The notes under the pieces: generated by a model
Seen by the model: only the letters and a program-made list of their open reading frames with translations
What the model was told of the DNA's origin: nothing
The model's database searches: none
In this document: positions 34,581 to 46,803 of the stretch, piece by piece
Layout of the letters: each line of letters begins with the position of its first letter
Numbering within the stretch: the stretch's first letter is position 1
Translations under genes and position numbers: made by a program
Origin: Clarireedia homoeocarpa
Taxonomy: Eukaryota; Ascomycota; Leotiomycetes; Helotiales; Rutstroemiaceae
Length of the DNA stretch: 64,000 bases
Direction: 5' to 3'
NCBI GenBank assembly: GCA_001465935.1
Contig: LNKV01000003.1
Span: 564,363 to 628,362, forward strand

Positions 34581-35057
34581 GCAATGGTAATGATTTTCGG
34601 GGATGGAGTTTCGTTTCTCGCAACAGCGATATTGTGCTTGAAACAGATGTCACTATGCTTGAAAACACCAATTATATGATTGCATAGAAGTCATAATGCT
34701 ATCATTTATATGGAAGAAGATACTGGGAAGGCTTTTATGGTTGTTGGGACTGAAATGATTAGTGGCCGAAGTGAATATGCTAAGACTGCCTAGAACGGCA
34801 GAACGGGAGAAGTACCAGTAGATGTACTTACTTCAGACATCTGATTGTTTCAGTGAAATTAGAACCAGCTCATCATAATCTTGATCCATTGGAACGGAGC
34901 AGTATATGCTGTGCACTATTAATTTCTTGTTAAGCATCACGGAGCGCAAATTAGTAAGAGCTATATTGTGAGCATTAATAATTCATTATATCATGTATTG
35001 TACTCGACTGTAATCATTAAAGCAGGATCTATATTAAGGTACTTCCAAATCTTCCCT
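34581..35057. other. Intergenic between the J-domain gene and the amidase
   Basis: Promoter side of the J-domain gene (minus strand), then 3' flank of the amidase. AT-rich; no gene or repeat recognised. Confidence 0.6.
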
Positions 35058-36968
35058 CTAATACATAACACTACCAGTTTTTGGTACTGTCAGAATTCCT
35101 TCAGCTAGCAGCTGCTCTGCCAGCGCAAAGATCATTCCATCACACCCTTTTCGAGAAATAATATCGACTGCGACAGGAAGATATTCAGTCTGAAGTGAAA
35201 TCGTCGAATTATATGCTGCTTGGCCAATTGGGAATACCATATCGGGGACTTCTGCAAGGTTGGAGACACGGCTTACGTCCCATCCTGATGGAATGCCTGG
35301 CTTACTGCTGTATACGTTTCTGTAAGATGTGGTTGCGAGTGTACCGGGGTAGAGGAATAGACTGTCGCTGCAGCTGGCTGGGTTTGCTGGGACGACTTCT
35401 TTGGCAAACCAATCCATGAAGACGGTTTTGTTAAAGAGAGCTTCGGTGGTTGCATCGGCACTAACATTCTTTTGTCCCCATGTCCACCTGCTCAATGGGA
35501 CTGGGTCAATGAAAGGACGAGCGCCGTTGTGAGCGGCGGCGTAATCCTTGTAGAAGGGTTTGGCAAGGAGGTTGTATTGTTGTTGAGTGATGAGAACAGG
35601 GTACACTATCTCAAGGAAATCGCTAACAGAAGCATTGTTGGCAACGGCTGGGGTGGTATCTTTCCAGAGAGAGTTCAGATCGAGAGCAGTCGTGCTTGTA
35701 GAGTTGATGAATTTCTCCAATTTAGCGAGAAAATCCAGGAGGACGGTCTCGGCTTCGGTGCTTGCGGTGGTAGGGAAGCCAGACGTGTAGATCTTTTTTG
35801 GGAATGAGGTGAAGTTGCTGGTAATATTGTTGCCATACAGGACTTCCGCAGCTTGATGCCACAGGATTGGATCTCTAGTAAGGAAACCAGCAGTGTCGAG
35901 GTTTGGAGACAGGGGCATAACATGGTCCAAACTAACAAGCCCATGGGATGGTCTGTTACCGAAACATCCATTGACTTGACTCGGGTTTCTAATCGAACCC
36001 CCAGTGTCTGAACCAAGTGCAATATCCAACCACTCGTATGCGCCAATGCCAGCACCAGGACCAGATGAAGAGGAGGACGGTGATTGATAACCATCACCAC
36101 GTGGGTTGAATGGGCAATGATAATCAACCCAATCAGCAGTTGGCGACTCTCCATTGGCAAATTGAGATGTTTTCATCTTTCCAACAATAACGATACCAGC
36201 ATCGATCAAGCTTTGCACGGCAGGTCCGGTAACATTTGCTGGTGGGTAGAGATCGTAATAAGCGCGATTTCCGTTACTAGTCTTGATACTGGCAATATCG
36301 TAGATATCCTTAACACCTAGCCTTACACCCGCGAGAGGCTTTTCAGCGGTCTTAGTATAGTAAAGTCTAGAGGGTACACCGATGGTAGTACTTTGAACAC
36401 CTGGGATCGAAGCACTAAGGATAGAGAATGTTCCGTCATTCTCAATTGTGCCCTCAGTGAAAGCATCTTGGACGTCAGAGTACAAGCGATAAGCTTTGTA
36501 AAGCTCACCAGTTGCTGGTGCCAAGAAATATGGACCAGCGGGAATTGAAGCATTTGAACTAGTAGTGAAGGCGGATGTACCATACTCAGCACATGCTGTA
36601 CTGAGAGAGGTCGAGTTACTTGTACCAATCAAATGGACGGCTACTTAAATGAGTCTTGTTCTACGATAAAGGACGAGGGTCATACCTTGCAGGAATCCAG
36701 TGTTGAAGACATCATCTGAGGCGGCATAAGATGCGACGAGTGACCTGAAGCTAGATGTGGTGAAGGTACCATTGGAAGCCTTCATGACAGTTAAAGGAAT
36801 GAAGTCGGAACCGGCAGACTTTGATTCAATAGTCGCAACTACTTCTGTGCCGATGTAATAGCTAATTCCATTGACATTGGCTGTGCTGCCTGTTTTAGTA
36901 ATAGCCGCATTTGCCATTCCAATTAAAGAGACAGCCACACCGGCTGCTTGCAACATCCTGAATGCCAT
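35058..36968 (-). CDS. Secreted amidase-signature-family enzyme
   Basis: Hydrolyses amide bonds with a Ser-cisSer-Lys triad. Exons 36686-36968 and 35058-36640 join over a 45-bp intron to give 621 aa. The start MAFRMLQAAGVAVSLIGMANA is a signal peptide. An N-terminal domain of about 150 residues precedes the amidase domain, as in many fungal amidases that databases label scytalone-dehydratase-like. In the core, the catalytic Lys is in VRLGVKDIYDIAS, the cis-Ser in the Ser-rich stretch SPSSSSSGPGAG, and the nucleophile Ser in LGSDTGGSIRNPSQ, all three present. Several NxT/NxS sites suit secretion. The substrate is not inferable; secreted members of this group are of unsettled function. It is divergent from a secreted phosphoesterase across 1.8 kb. 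Confidence 0.93.
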
Positions 36969-38780
36969 TTTTGTAACTTTTCCCTACTACTCACGAACAA
37001 GAGTATAGAAAGAAAGAAAAAGAGAGGATGGGAATGACAAACTTCAGCAAGGACGCCACAGCTACTTACTAGGACCAAGTAGCGGTACATATACTCTTGA
37101 CTAGGTCAAAAAGCGTGGCATCAACAGCGGCGAGTGAGATATCAAGAAATAGGCAGATCTAGAGAACTTGGAGTATCCCAACTGCGAAATACCCAAGGCT
37201 TCGATAAGGGTACCTGCATAGTGATATTCGATTGCAGCTTGTCTCGAAGATTGCCCCGTAAGAGATAAGGAAATCTCAGGAGGGTGGGATGAACCATCTG
37301 GAATTCATGAACGATTGCCAACAGATCCCGCAAGCTTGGATGGAAGCTTTGACAGCATACCGATACCGGTAGATAAAGAGTAGAACTAAGATTCGGGGCT
37401 TATCGTCCAGTCAGATTCGACAATTCACGTATTGGTAAGGTCAAGCCCTTCGTTGACATTCGATATTATCCCAGGAACACGATGTTTCCTTCAACCGTTC
37501 CGTCAACCCACAACGGAGGCCCGGGACCGCGGCATCGACTAGATGCTGGGTGGTCTTGTCGTTCGGTAGTAATCGAAGAGCTTGACGAGTTAACTTAGAC
37601 TTCGTAGTAAATTTTAAGTGTAATAATCCCATCTTCTTCCGACGAAGCGGATCGATAACTGCGCTCACCTGCCTAATGAGGAATGGTTTGCAGAATGTTT
37701 TGGTCACATGATCGCGGACTTGTGCCGAATAGCTTCTTGAGCCAACAGGAGCTTTATAAATCCGCTCAGGCTTCTATCTGACAAAAATGCACAGAAGCTA
37801 TGTTACAACCATCTTTCGTATACTTGGAAGACAACTTTTCGAGCTAAAATACTAAAATTAAGAACTTGAAAGATTTTGAGAGGCTTTGGAAAGCCATCAT
37901 TCTCCTTTGCAAACAGCACACTAACGACGAACAAGCATAGAAGCCGTTGTCCAAAATGTATATCGTTCTGCAATTCTTCCATTTGAGCTCGTTCGTTCTG
38001 ATTTACAATCCTCTATTAGAAAGTCGTGGTCCGAAGGTTTGCTGCATACTACCGGCATCTCAGTATCGTGGAGGTTGATAACAACCAAGTCGACGGCAGA
38101 TGTTCCTTAACCTCCTTATTGAGAGGCGAGGGATAGACGGGAATATATAAGTTCCTAGCTTCCTCTTCACGTTCTCGCTTCCGGCTTGGTATCACTTTTT
38201 GGTCATTCTAATGAGTAATTCGCGATTTTTTATTCGTTTTCATGATCACACACGTGTACTTTTGTCGTTCTTCAACTCGTCCGGGACTGGATCCACAAAA
38301 CAAAAGCCGAAGATGCTGCAGATCTGTGCAAGGTTTGGGTAATGGTTCTTCTTTCGTCCAATGTTCTTCTAGGTTGCCATGCACCAGCTCTGCACAAGCA
38401 ATGCCACATCCGTTGATAGTTAGGTATTTTCCAGCGAGAAATGGAGAAGTGAACAAATAATGTTGGAGTGCATTCCCCATGTGCAGCAGTCCGTAAAGAA
38501 ATAGGAAGGTAGAAAGTTTTGCCTTCCGATACGCGCAAGTTCAAGGTCCATCCTCAGTTTTCAACCGCTTTTTTCTTTTTTTCTGCGTATGCTCACGTAG
38601 GACGTCGGAATTGCGCCGTGCTATTCAGCTATCTCGTCCTATCATAAAGCACACGTGTGTATATTTAGCGTGATGCTGTCAAATAGAATTCGACGACAAT
38701 TAAAGACTCAAAAAGTATATAGAGGGGGTTGAGTTCGCCAAAAATGCAGTGGCAGTCGAACCATCCTCAAAACAATCGCC
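36969..38780. other. Divergent intergenic region between two secreted-enzyme genes
   Basis: About 1.8 kb and presumably both promoters. No gene is supported; frames near 37441-37707 and 38208-38544 are short and without domains. The last 80 bases before the phospholipase ATG include AT-rich gtatatag and a CA-rich leader. Confidence 0.55.
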
Positions 38781-40233
38781 ATGCTCGGCATCAAGATGGC
38801 AGTCATTGCGGCCTCATTAGGCTCCGCATTTGCCTTTCCCAAAAATATTCAATATCACGAGACGACTGATGATTCATGGAAGACTAGAATCAAGAATGTC
38901 GTTGTACTGGTTGAGGAAAATCGATCATTTGACACCTTCGCTGGTGGTCTCGATTACAACTCAGCAATCGATGGATTGGTACACCATAACTACTGCAATT
39001 CGATGTAAAGCCCCAAGTAACTGATACATGGTGGGCATTGACATTGACATATTTTCAGGAATGCATCAGACCCCGCTCAGAAAGACGATGTATGCGCTGG
39101 ACCTCGTGCAAACGATATCGCTGCAGATGATCCAAACCACAGCATTTCTGGTGTCAACATGCAACGTACGTGCCCCAATCCTCTTCAACTTTCAATGCTA
39201 ATAACTGAAAGTCTTCACCACATGGCATCCAAATGAGGCAGATGCAGATGCCGGCAAATTGACCCAAAACATGCGTGGCTTCGTTACAGAACAATCTATC
39301 ACATATTCTACACTTAACAAAACACGTGCTGCGGAAGCCATCAATTACTACACCCCTGACCAGATCCGAGTATTTGGTACAATGGCTGAAAACTTTGTTC
39401 TGTTTGATCGCTGGTTTGCTGCAGTCCCTGGCCCAACAAATCCAAATCGTGCCTACATAACGTCCGGCACTTCGCACGGACATGGCAAAAATGACAATGC
39501 CTTTGATGAATATGGAATTCCAGTGAAATCCGTATTTCAGCAACTCTCCGAAGCAAATATCACTTGGATGAACTACCAGAACTCTACGACTGGTCCAGGT
39601 CTCGGCTTCAACCCAGATGCCGCATTCTATAACTGGACATATGACTCTGGCGCATACAAGACCAACATCGCACCGCTCCAGCAATTCTACAACGATGCAG
39701 CAAAGGGTGCTCTTCCACAATTCACCTACATCAACCCGGAATGTTGTTCTTACCAATCATTCCATCCTCCCTCACCAATTACACTTGGGGAGAATTTCAT
39801 CAAAGGAATCTACGAAGCTCTTCGCAATTCCCCGCAATGGAACGAAACCCTTTTCATCTTGACTTTCGATGAGCATGGAGGATTCGGTGACCACGTTCCA
39901 CCACCTGTCAACGTACCAGCCGGAGATGACCTGACGTACACCGAAAGTGCACCTGACGGAAAAAAGATAACATTCGACTTCAAGCGCCTCGGTATTCGTG
40001 TACCAACCCTTTTGATTAGTCCTTGGGTCGGCAAGGGAGTGGTTGAAAACAAGGGTAGCAACAACGGAGGAGAATACACACATACTAGTATCCTTAACTT
40101 CTTGGGTGAATTGTGGGGGCTGGAACCATTGACTCCAAGAGTCTCATGGAGTGCTACCTTTGAACATTTGATCACTGAGAAGTACAGGAATGATACTCCT
40201 GCTACGTTACCAAATCCATTCCCTTATAATTAA
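38781..40233 (+). CDS. Secreted phosphoesterase, phospholipase C/acid phosphatase family
   Basis: Member of the phosphoesterase family (PF04185) that includes bacterial phosphocholine-specific phospholipase C and fungal acid phosphatases. Exons 38781-39004, 39059-39165 and 39212-40233 give 450 aa; the N-terminus MLGIKMAVIAASLGSAFA is a signal peptide (an in-frame second ATG lies five codons on). The metal-site motif VVLVEENRSFDTFAGGLDY is present, followed by MAENFVLFDRWFAAVPGPTNPN and GTSHGHGKND. Later motifs are FILTFDEHGGFGDHVPPP and VPTLLISPW, with a His-Thr-Ser block (EYTHTSILNF) near the end. All positions expected for the metal ligands are there. Multiple NxT sites fit secretion. Activity could be phospholipase C or broad phosphatase; in phytopathogenic fungi such enzymes may serve phosphate supply. 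Confidence 0.94.
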
Positions 40234-42247
40234 GGAATGGCTGAGGTAGCAATCGACAAGAAAAGTCATTATTGTTAAAATGCATTTTATGATCACCACT
40301 TTCCTTTTCATCGTGCATCTTTACTTTGACAAAGCGGACTGCCTATTCCGAGCGAACAAATGAGGGGTATGTTCATGGATCCCGGTTCGCATATAAGCAT
40401 TGACTGTGGAGCATGCAACGGTACTCCGTACATCGAAGGAGGACGGGAAGAAGTAGGTAGACGGATGTCTATCTCCGTGGATGAGATGAAGAGGCAGGAT
40501 GACTTGTAGCTGAAATAATACCGTCTTGAGCAAAAATTGCTGTACTGACATGTACTGTGCTTTACTTTACTGTACTACCTTCGATGAAAGAAAGCGAATT
40601 TCGTGCCATTAATCTCAACATTTCGAATGAATGATGCAGTTGCTTAAACTTCCACCAAAAAAGGGAAGTTTCACGAGGTGATATCGATCCACAGTTCCGT
40701 GGGCCAAGTGGAGGAGGGGCGCTATTTTCCCATTGTACGAGTACGCACGTTCCGATGTACGTCATTATCCACTCTGGTAAGCACCACGCAGCATTGAGAG
40801 AGTAACTTTGAGAGAAAGAATAAAAGACAGACTACCTCGTGGAGTTTCGTGAGGCTTTCGACAATCAATTCAGAGAAGATAACTTAGCAGAAGGTATTTG
40901 TATTATTCCGACAGAATTGACATATCGATAGGGACGACAATACCTACCCGTAGCTGTGTCTTTTAGAGGTGCCTGGTGATCTACAAAGTGTGGTTGCCGC
41001 TACATCACATTGTACCAGCGACAGACAAATGTGATTGTTGTCCGGACAATTCGATCATTTTACCCCTGATAATTAGTCGGGAAACTTGTGGGACCTTAGC
41101 CGTTAAGCTTGTCTCTCTCCGCAAGTCTCAATTTCTTTCTTGTAACCTCAATTGAACATGCACCCACTTGAGCCATAAATTCTCCATACCAGTATTTCAA
41201 ATATCCATACTCGGTATTATAATTGATCGACCGACATAATCCACACACAGAGATCGTGTGGGTAATCATCCATCGGTTCCACCTCGTCAATGATCGATCC
41301 CCTTCCAACTGTTTGATGTGATTGAATTGAGTGAGATCCCTGAGCTTCCCCGCCTGACAAGCCAGCCTCCTCTCTATTCGTTCTCATAGCCAGTCATAGC
41401 CAGTTATATATCTTCGGAAAGACCAACATTATTGCCGCATCTAGGCGTCTTACTTAATGAAAACTTACGCATCTTACCCCACATCACAACACAGACCAAT
41501 GTTATACTATCACTCGTCCGCGCCGCTCTCAGAATTCGCACGTCTTACCTGCCCCTCTTTACCACTCATAGCCTTTTTAGACCATTCAGCTATTCACTCG
41601 TCTGTCTCTACGGGGATAAATGAACCTGCCGCCTCTTTGCCGAGCACTTCGCATTGAAGATCTTGACTGGTTTACATCACAGACTGCATAAAAACCTGCC
41701 TCCTTCTGGCCATCCATGGATCACAAGCTGGTGGTATTATGCACGACCTCAAAGCTAGAGACACACAATTCCTCTAAATATCCATCCAATAACCATTAAC
41801 TCGGTGCTAGCTCCTCCATTTTCCTAGTGATCATCTTTTTCACACCTTTGTATTGCTTCAACAATTGCCTGGACCATCCCATTTGCAGTATAAGCTTCTT
41901 AAGTGATAGCTCTGAACTATATCTATTTCGAGGATTGCCTAGCTGGGCAACATGAAATAAGGCCGAGTGGCTCTTTTTCTTGAAAATGTTCAAATTTTCG
42001 GTGCTAATCATAACGGCGTCATCCTACTAATGCACTATCGTTCATGGTTCTACTAGTAAGATGACTTCACACTTTCTTAGCTTTCAACCTCCTCTTATAT
42101 AAACATTTCCATCCTATCCTGCCATCCTACTTTTCCCTTGAGTTACCTACCTACAAATCAAGATATAGTACCCTCCATTGTACCTCATTCGCTTTTTCTT
42201 CATCTCATTCAATATCAATACATTCGCTCGTGTTTCATATCACAACC
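40234..42247. other. Intergenic, upstream of the PIR protein gene
   Basis: Two kilobases with no supported gene. Short frames (for example 41796-42011 on the minus strand) are unremarkable. Small tandem imperfections such as cagtcatagccagtcatagccag occur at 41386-41410. Bases 42050-42247 are CT-rich with a TATA-like tataaac and make up the likely promoter and leader of the PIR gene. Confidence 0.55.
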
Positions 42248-43560
42248 ATGAAGGCTACATTCGCTGTCATTGCTGGCTTTGCTGCCGCTGCTTCTGCTCA
42301 AGGTGTTACGAGTTTGATCACACCAACATCATCTGCTCCATCTGGATGTGCGACCAGCTACTCAGGATCTTTCCAAATCTCTGCTGTTAATACCAGCAGT
42401 ATTTCTAAGCGTCACCAGAAAGTAATGATACTCCTGTGACCTATTATTAAATGTCTTGCTGACTTCTTTCACTACAGCGTGCTGCTGATTGTTCAAACTC
42501 TCTGGCGATCACCCTCAGCGATGGTATTCTCAAAGATCAATCCGGCCGAACCGGCTACATTGCCGACAACCGTCAATTCCAATTCGATGCTCCACCTCAA
42601 ACCGGCGCAATCTATACTGGAGGCTGGTCAGTCTGTGGAAACGGATCTCTCGCCCTAGGCGGCTCAGCCGTTTTCTACGAATGCCTTTCGGGCAACTTCT
42701 ACAATCTTTATGACCAGTCTCAAGGCCAGCAATGCTCTCAAATTCTGATTCAAGCATCTGGGTGCAATGCAGCTGCCGGCCCAGGTTCAGTCGGTCAATC
42801 ATCCGATGGTCAACCAACTGGTACCTCTTTCGGAGCACCACCCGCTTCAACCGCGGGTATTTCTCAGATCAGCGACGGTCAGCCCCAAGCTAGCACCTCT
42901 GCCGCGCCTGTCTCTCAGATCAGCGATGGACAGGTCCAAGCCCCTACTTCTGCACCCGCAGCACCAATCTCTCAAATCAGCGACGGACAGGTCCAAGCCT
43001 CTACCTCCGCATCCGCTGCACCCATTTCGCAAATCAGCGACGGACAGGTCCAAGCCTCTACCTCCGCACCCGCTGCACCCATTTCGCAAATCAGCGATGG
43101 ACAGGTCCAAGCCTCTACCTCCGCACCCGCTACACCCATTTCGCAAATCAGCGACGGACAGGTCCAAGCCCCTACTTCCGCACCCGCTGCACCCATTTCG
43201 CAAATCAGCGACGGACAGGTTCAAGCCTCTACCTCCGCACCCGCTGCACCCATCTCGCAAATTAGCGACGGACAAGTGCAAGTATCTACTTCCGCTGTCG
43301 TTTCCTCTGCGATCATCTCCCAAATCTCAGATGGTCAGGTCCAAGCTACTCCTACGCCTGTTGCGCCCACGACATTCGTTTCTGCCTCCGGTGCGCCGAT
43401 CTCGCAGATCAGCGATGGACAGGTTCAGGCTACGAATGCCACGTCAGTTGCCAGCCCTACTTCAACTGGACCAGCTCCGTTCCTTGGTGCAGGTAACGCT
43501 GTTAAGGCTTCTGGTTCGCTGGCTGCTGCTGTGGTGGCATTAGTTGGTGCTCTTTTGTAG
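42248..43560 (+). CDS. PIR-repeat cell-wall protein with GPI-type C-terminus
   Basis: A structural wall mannoprotein of the PIR (proteins with internal repeats) group; the repeat Gln is thought to link to β-1,3-glucan through an alkali-labile ester. Exons 42248-42421 and 42478-43560 (intron 56 bp) give 418 aa. Signal peptide MKATFAVIAGFAAAASA. The splice joins HQK to RAADCS, creating a Lys-Arg Kex2-type site, with another KR six residues earlier. A globular segment with six Cys follows (GGWSVCGNGSLALGG..). Ten repeats of the form SQISDGQxQ begin at about residue 210 and are separated by Ala/Pro/Ser/Thr-rich spacers of 8-19 residues. The protein ends with AGNAVKASGSLAAAVVALVG plus ALL, a GPI-anchor-like tail, unusual for yeast PIR proteins but common in filamentous fungi. 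Confidence 0.93.
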
Positions 43561-45182
43561 AGTATGCCAGGTTTCTTCTTTCCTATAAACCTTTTCAATG
43601 GGTTGGCAAGAGAGACAGATCAGAATAATTCTTTCATATTATCAACTTCTTTTCTTTGCAATGATTCAATGATGCGGTGGGTTGGGTATTACATAATATT
43701 CTGGTTGCATGGTTATGCAGGCTTGCATGGTGGTTATGCAGGCTTGCATTGAATGACATCGCACATTGGCATATATGGATAGGTGGTAATGGAATGAATG
43801 GATGAGTGGATGAATGCATGAAGAGAATTATGGAAGGAATAATAATGGGAATAAACTGGAGGGAAAAAACCTCTTCTACTTAATGTACATAATTAATTCA
43901 ATATCAAAAAATTATGGTTCTCTCATTTGTGTCGTCCTTTCCCCATATATTAAGAGCTCCTCCATTCCTCCCACTGCTACTTTAGACACATTCCCGGCCT
44001 CGCCCGCATCACTACTATTACGATCTTCATATTCACCAGATGTCCAGCTTAATAATTCTAACTTTGAAGCATTCATCAAAACGGCCCAAATCTAAACCCT
44101 GCATGCCACTCGCATCCCACACCATTTTAGATAATTAGCACTACACAATACTACAGTAAACACGCCACTCTAGCTCAACCCAAACCAAACCAGCCCCCAA
44201 AATCAGCATAACTAGCTCAAGCGTTTTCACTTCGTTCTTCGTATCTTCTTCTTCTACTCTACTAACTCAGCTCACTACTATATACCCTTTAGCCTACATC
44301 TCTCAACCTCTATTTATATACTCCAGCGTTGAACTACCACTCCACAACAAAGCTACAGCACAGCACAGCACAACACCTCAACCTCCTCAACCATCCCTCC
44401 CCCGCCAACATCCAAGGTCCAAACCAGTCCATCTCCCTCTCCCACCACCCCAATCCACCACGCACTATTCCCGCACTCCGTATCCACCCATCCATCCAAA
44501 ACCCGCTAGAGCAGAGCCAAGCTTTCCCAAGGGCGAAAACCCCCACGACAAGTTCAAGTTCAACTTTCATTCTGCTTGCATCATACCATCATCCATCTAT
44601 ATACCCACTTAAGTGACATACATATAAGTATGCTTCTAGTGCTTTGAGCGATATCGGTGTCGCCAATGATATTGTGGGCAAGGATACTCTAAGCGATATC
44701 GCTGTCGCTGTCGACGTTGATCCTTAAATCTCCTTGAGCTACAATAGCGTTAACGAACCTTCAGGAGGCAATAATGATCAAGCCCTCTGAGATGTCTAGG
44801 ACATCTTTGACGATAGATCTTATCGGGGTACCTTGAACAGTATGGGCGATATGATCTGCTAAGTCGATAGTGATGGTTTTAGTGTTATACACTTCGTCGA
44901 CATTGGGGACAATTGTTAATGTCAATCTGATATATAAAACTGCACACTCGATGCGGTAGTCGTGCGCTGATGGGGTCGGCAGGAATCGTATTGGGAACTA
45001 GTATTACCAACGAAATATGTACTGGGTTCTTGTTGACAAACGCTTGGACTTCTATTAGTATCGCTCCGCATAGCCAGTGCAACCTTCCCGTCAGCGCGGC
45101 GCCAATCAAAACACATACACAACATCTGCGCCCACGACGTCAACGACTGTCAATTGACTAAATATTTTTTTTTTTCGTAATG
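43561..45182. other. Intergenic with a decayed acidic frame
   Basis: A 20-base doublet (ggttatgcaggcttgcatgg) lies at about 43711-43749, then GGAT-rich short repeats. At 44640-44920 one plus-strand frame reads acidic, protein-like blocks such as LSDIGVANDIVGKDTLSDIA separated by several stops, which may be a decayed gene. No intact gene. Confidence 0.45.
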
Positions 45183-45430
45183 CCTAACTAACTATCTGAC
45201 CAACTTCAAACTTCGATAAGTGAGTCACCCAATATATATATATATATATATATATATACTTTGAAGATATTTATTCTAATAAATAAGTTCTTAATATCCA
45301 AATTCCACTTAAATAATCAGATATACAAGTTCTCAATTTCTAAATTTTTGCTTGAATATTCGGATATCTGAAAGTTGATTAGTTAGTTAGTATATCTACA
45401 AGTTAGTGATTTATATATACTTTTCTCATT
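45183..45430. repeat. Dispersed ~235-bp repeat with internal doublet, copy 3, plus (TA)n
   Basis: Starts with ctaactatctgacc, has a (TA)n microsatellite at about 45231-45258, then the two adjacent ~43-base units at about 45290-45375 (ttaatatccaaattccac..aataatcagatat and tcaatttctaaattt..gaatattcggatat). It ends near ttagtgatttatatat. This is the most diverged of the three copies. Confidence 0.6.
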
Positions 45431-45987
45431 CTTCTCTGTGTTTAAACTATGTAACTTACACAGGGGGGGAAAAATCAATGAAACGAACACATGGATATAA
45501 CATTATACTATATCATACTATAGCGCTACTACGAATAGAACTAGGAAAGACCCCTCGTGCTATATAAGACTGCGAGTATCATATCACAGTGTGTTAAAGG
45601 TTATGTGTTACCCTGTGCACAGTACTTTAGCTTTTTAAGAATTTCTTCTCTGGGTAAGTTAAGTAGATGAAATTGCAGTTGTTATAACCCATACGATATA
45701 GTTTCGGCTGTTGAATTTACTGTATTATCTTTTTATTTCGGAAAGAAGTACAAACAAAAAGATATATCTTTATTTAATTAACTCTTCGAGAAAGAAGATG
45801 AGTTACAGTATCCAAACACTCATCCCTCGTGCGTGCCAAGACCGACGCCATCCTTTCTCCATTTCCCCTAAATGTAAGCGAACACAAACTTATAATTACT
45901 CCTTTCTCTCCCCTATCCGTCTTCGCTAACCTCAACCCACTCCCATAGCCACTTCCACAATCTAACCGCTCAATCAAATCTTCATCC

Positions 45988-46785
45988 TCACTCCCACTCC
46001 ACACAATCCATCTCAACTAATCCCTCCCCCACCCCATCCCCTGCATTCCAAAACCCCTTCATTCCAAAACTCGGTAAATCCTGCACCACGAACCTTCCCT
46101 TCAGTTCCGAAAACGCAACTTTAAGAGAAATAGTCTTCTGCCCGTATCCGCCTCCTACATCAACCCAAGCAGCTGCTGCTGCGCCAGAAGAAGTTGAATT
46201 TTTCACCATTGACCTATAGGAAACAAATCCTGTATTAACGAGTTCCCTTCTCCCCATGTACTCATCAAAGTCGCGAATCCCTGCGCTGTATCGGGTTTCT
46301 CCATGAGAATAGCAAACAAGTCCTTAGTCTTGCTGTTGAAAGCATCTTGAACGGCTGTGTTTTTCGGACCTGTCGGATTTTGGTACTTGGTGGAGGCAAG
46401 ATGGCCAGATAATGCCGAATATGCCGGGCCGAGGGAGTCGGTGCTGGGTGAGATGGTATGGTTGGTTAGTACTGTGGATCTGGGGAGTGAGGGTGAGAGG
46501 AAGAGAGGAAGGGAGGAAAGGAGGAAAGGAGGAAAGGAGGAATTCATTCTCACAGATAGCACCAAAGGCGACGAGGCTGCGGAGCAGACGTGCTGTTAGT
46601 ATGATAATGAGACGAAAACAGTGAAAACATGGAACCGAGCCCCGGAAAACATTACCAGCTTTTGCGATCTGCGCCAGCTCATCCAGAGTTATTCGTGCCG
46701 TGGAAAAAGTCCAAATCGAAAGCAATACGGAGAAATATGGAAGAAAAGCGGATGACGCTCCGCTGGCTCTCTCTCTGAGGGCCAC
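45988..46785 (-). pseudogene. Truncated and frameshifted fungal O-methyltransferase
   Basis: Reading downstream on the minus strand: ITLDELAQIAKA, RLLRSLVAFGAIC (the winged-helix start of plant/fungal O-methyltransferases), then STDSLGPAYSALSGHLAS, DLFAILMEKPDTAQGFATLM and ENSLIQDLFPIG-like sequence, followed in a different frame by AAWVDVGGGYGQKTISLK, which is SAM-binding motif I. Two possible splice pairs (gtaatg..taacag and gtgaga..ccacag) account for the first parts, but the last frame change at about 46200-46245 has no intron long enough. The C-terminal half of the enzyme, with the catalytic His/Asp, is absent, and the N-terminus runs into a dispersed repeat. It is therefore a dead fragment. 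Intact relatives methylate secondary metabolites; there is no cluster here. Confidence 0.75.
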
Positions 46786-46803
46786 TGCCGTGGAGGCAGA
46801 CTA
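46755..46803 (+). repeat. Dispersed ~46-bp repeat, copy 2
   Basis: Carries gctccgctggct, a tandem tctc stretch, then gagggccactgccgtggagg and gacta, in the same order as at 7398-7443. It overlaps the 5' end of the methyltransferase pseudogene, so an element that inserted there may have truncated the gene. Confidence 0.6.

Noticed and set aside
42767..43543. 258-codon alternative frame and the antisense frame across the PIR repeats
   Set aside because: Periodic Pro/Leu/His and Gly/Cys patterns simply reflect the DNA repeats in other frames; the PIR frame has the signal peptide and the family motif.
46203..46565. Treating the methyltransferase remnant as a functional gene with extra introns
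   Set aside because: The only gap available for an intron at the last frame switch is about 37 bases with a poor gtcaat donor, and the C-terminal catalytic half is missing in any case.
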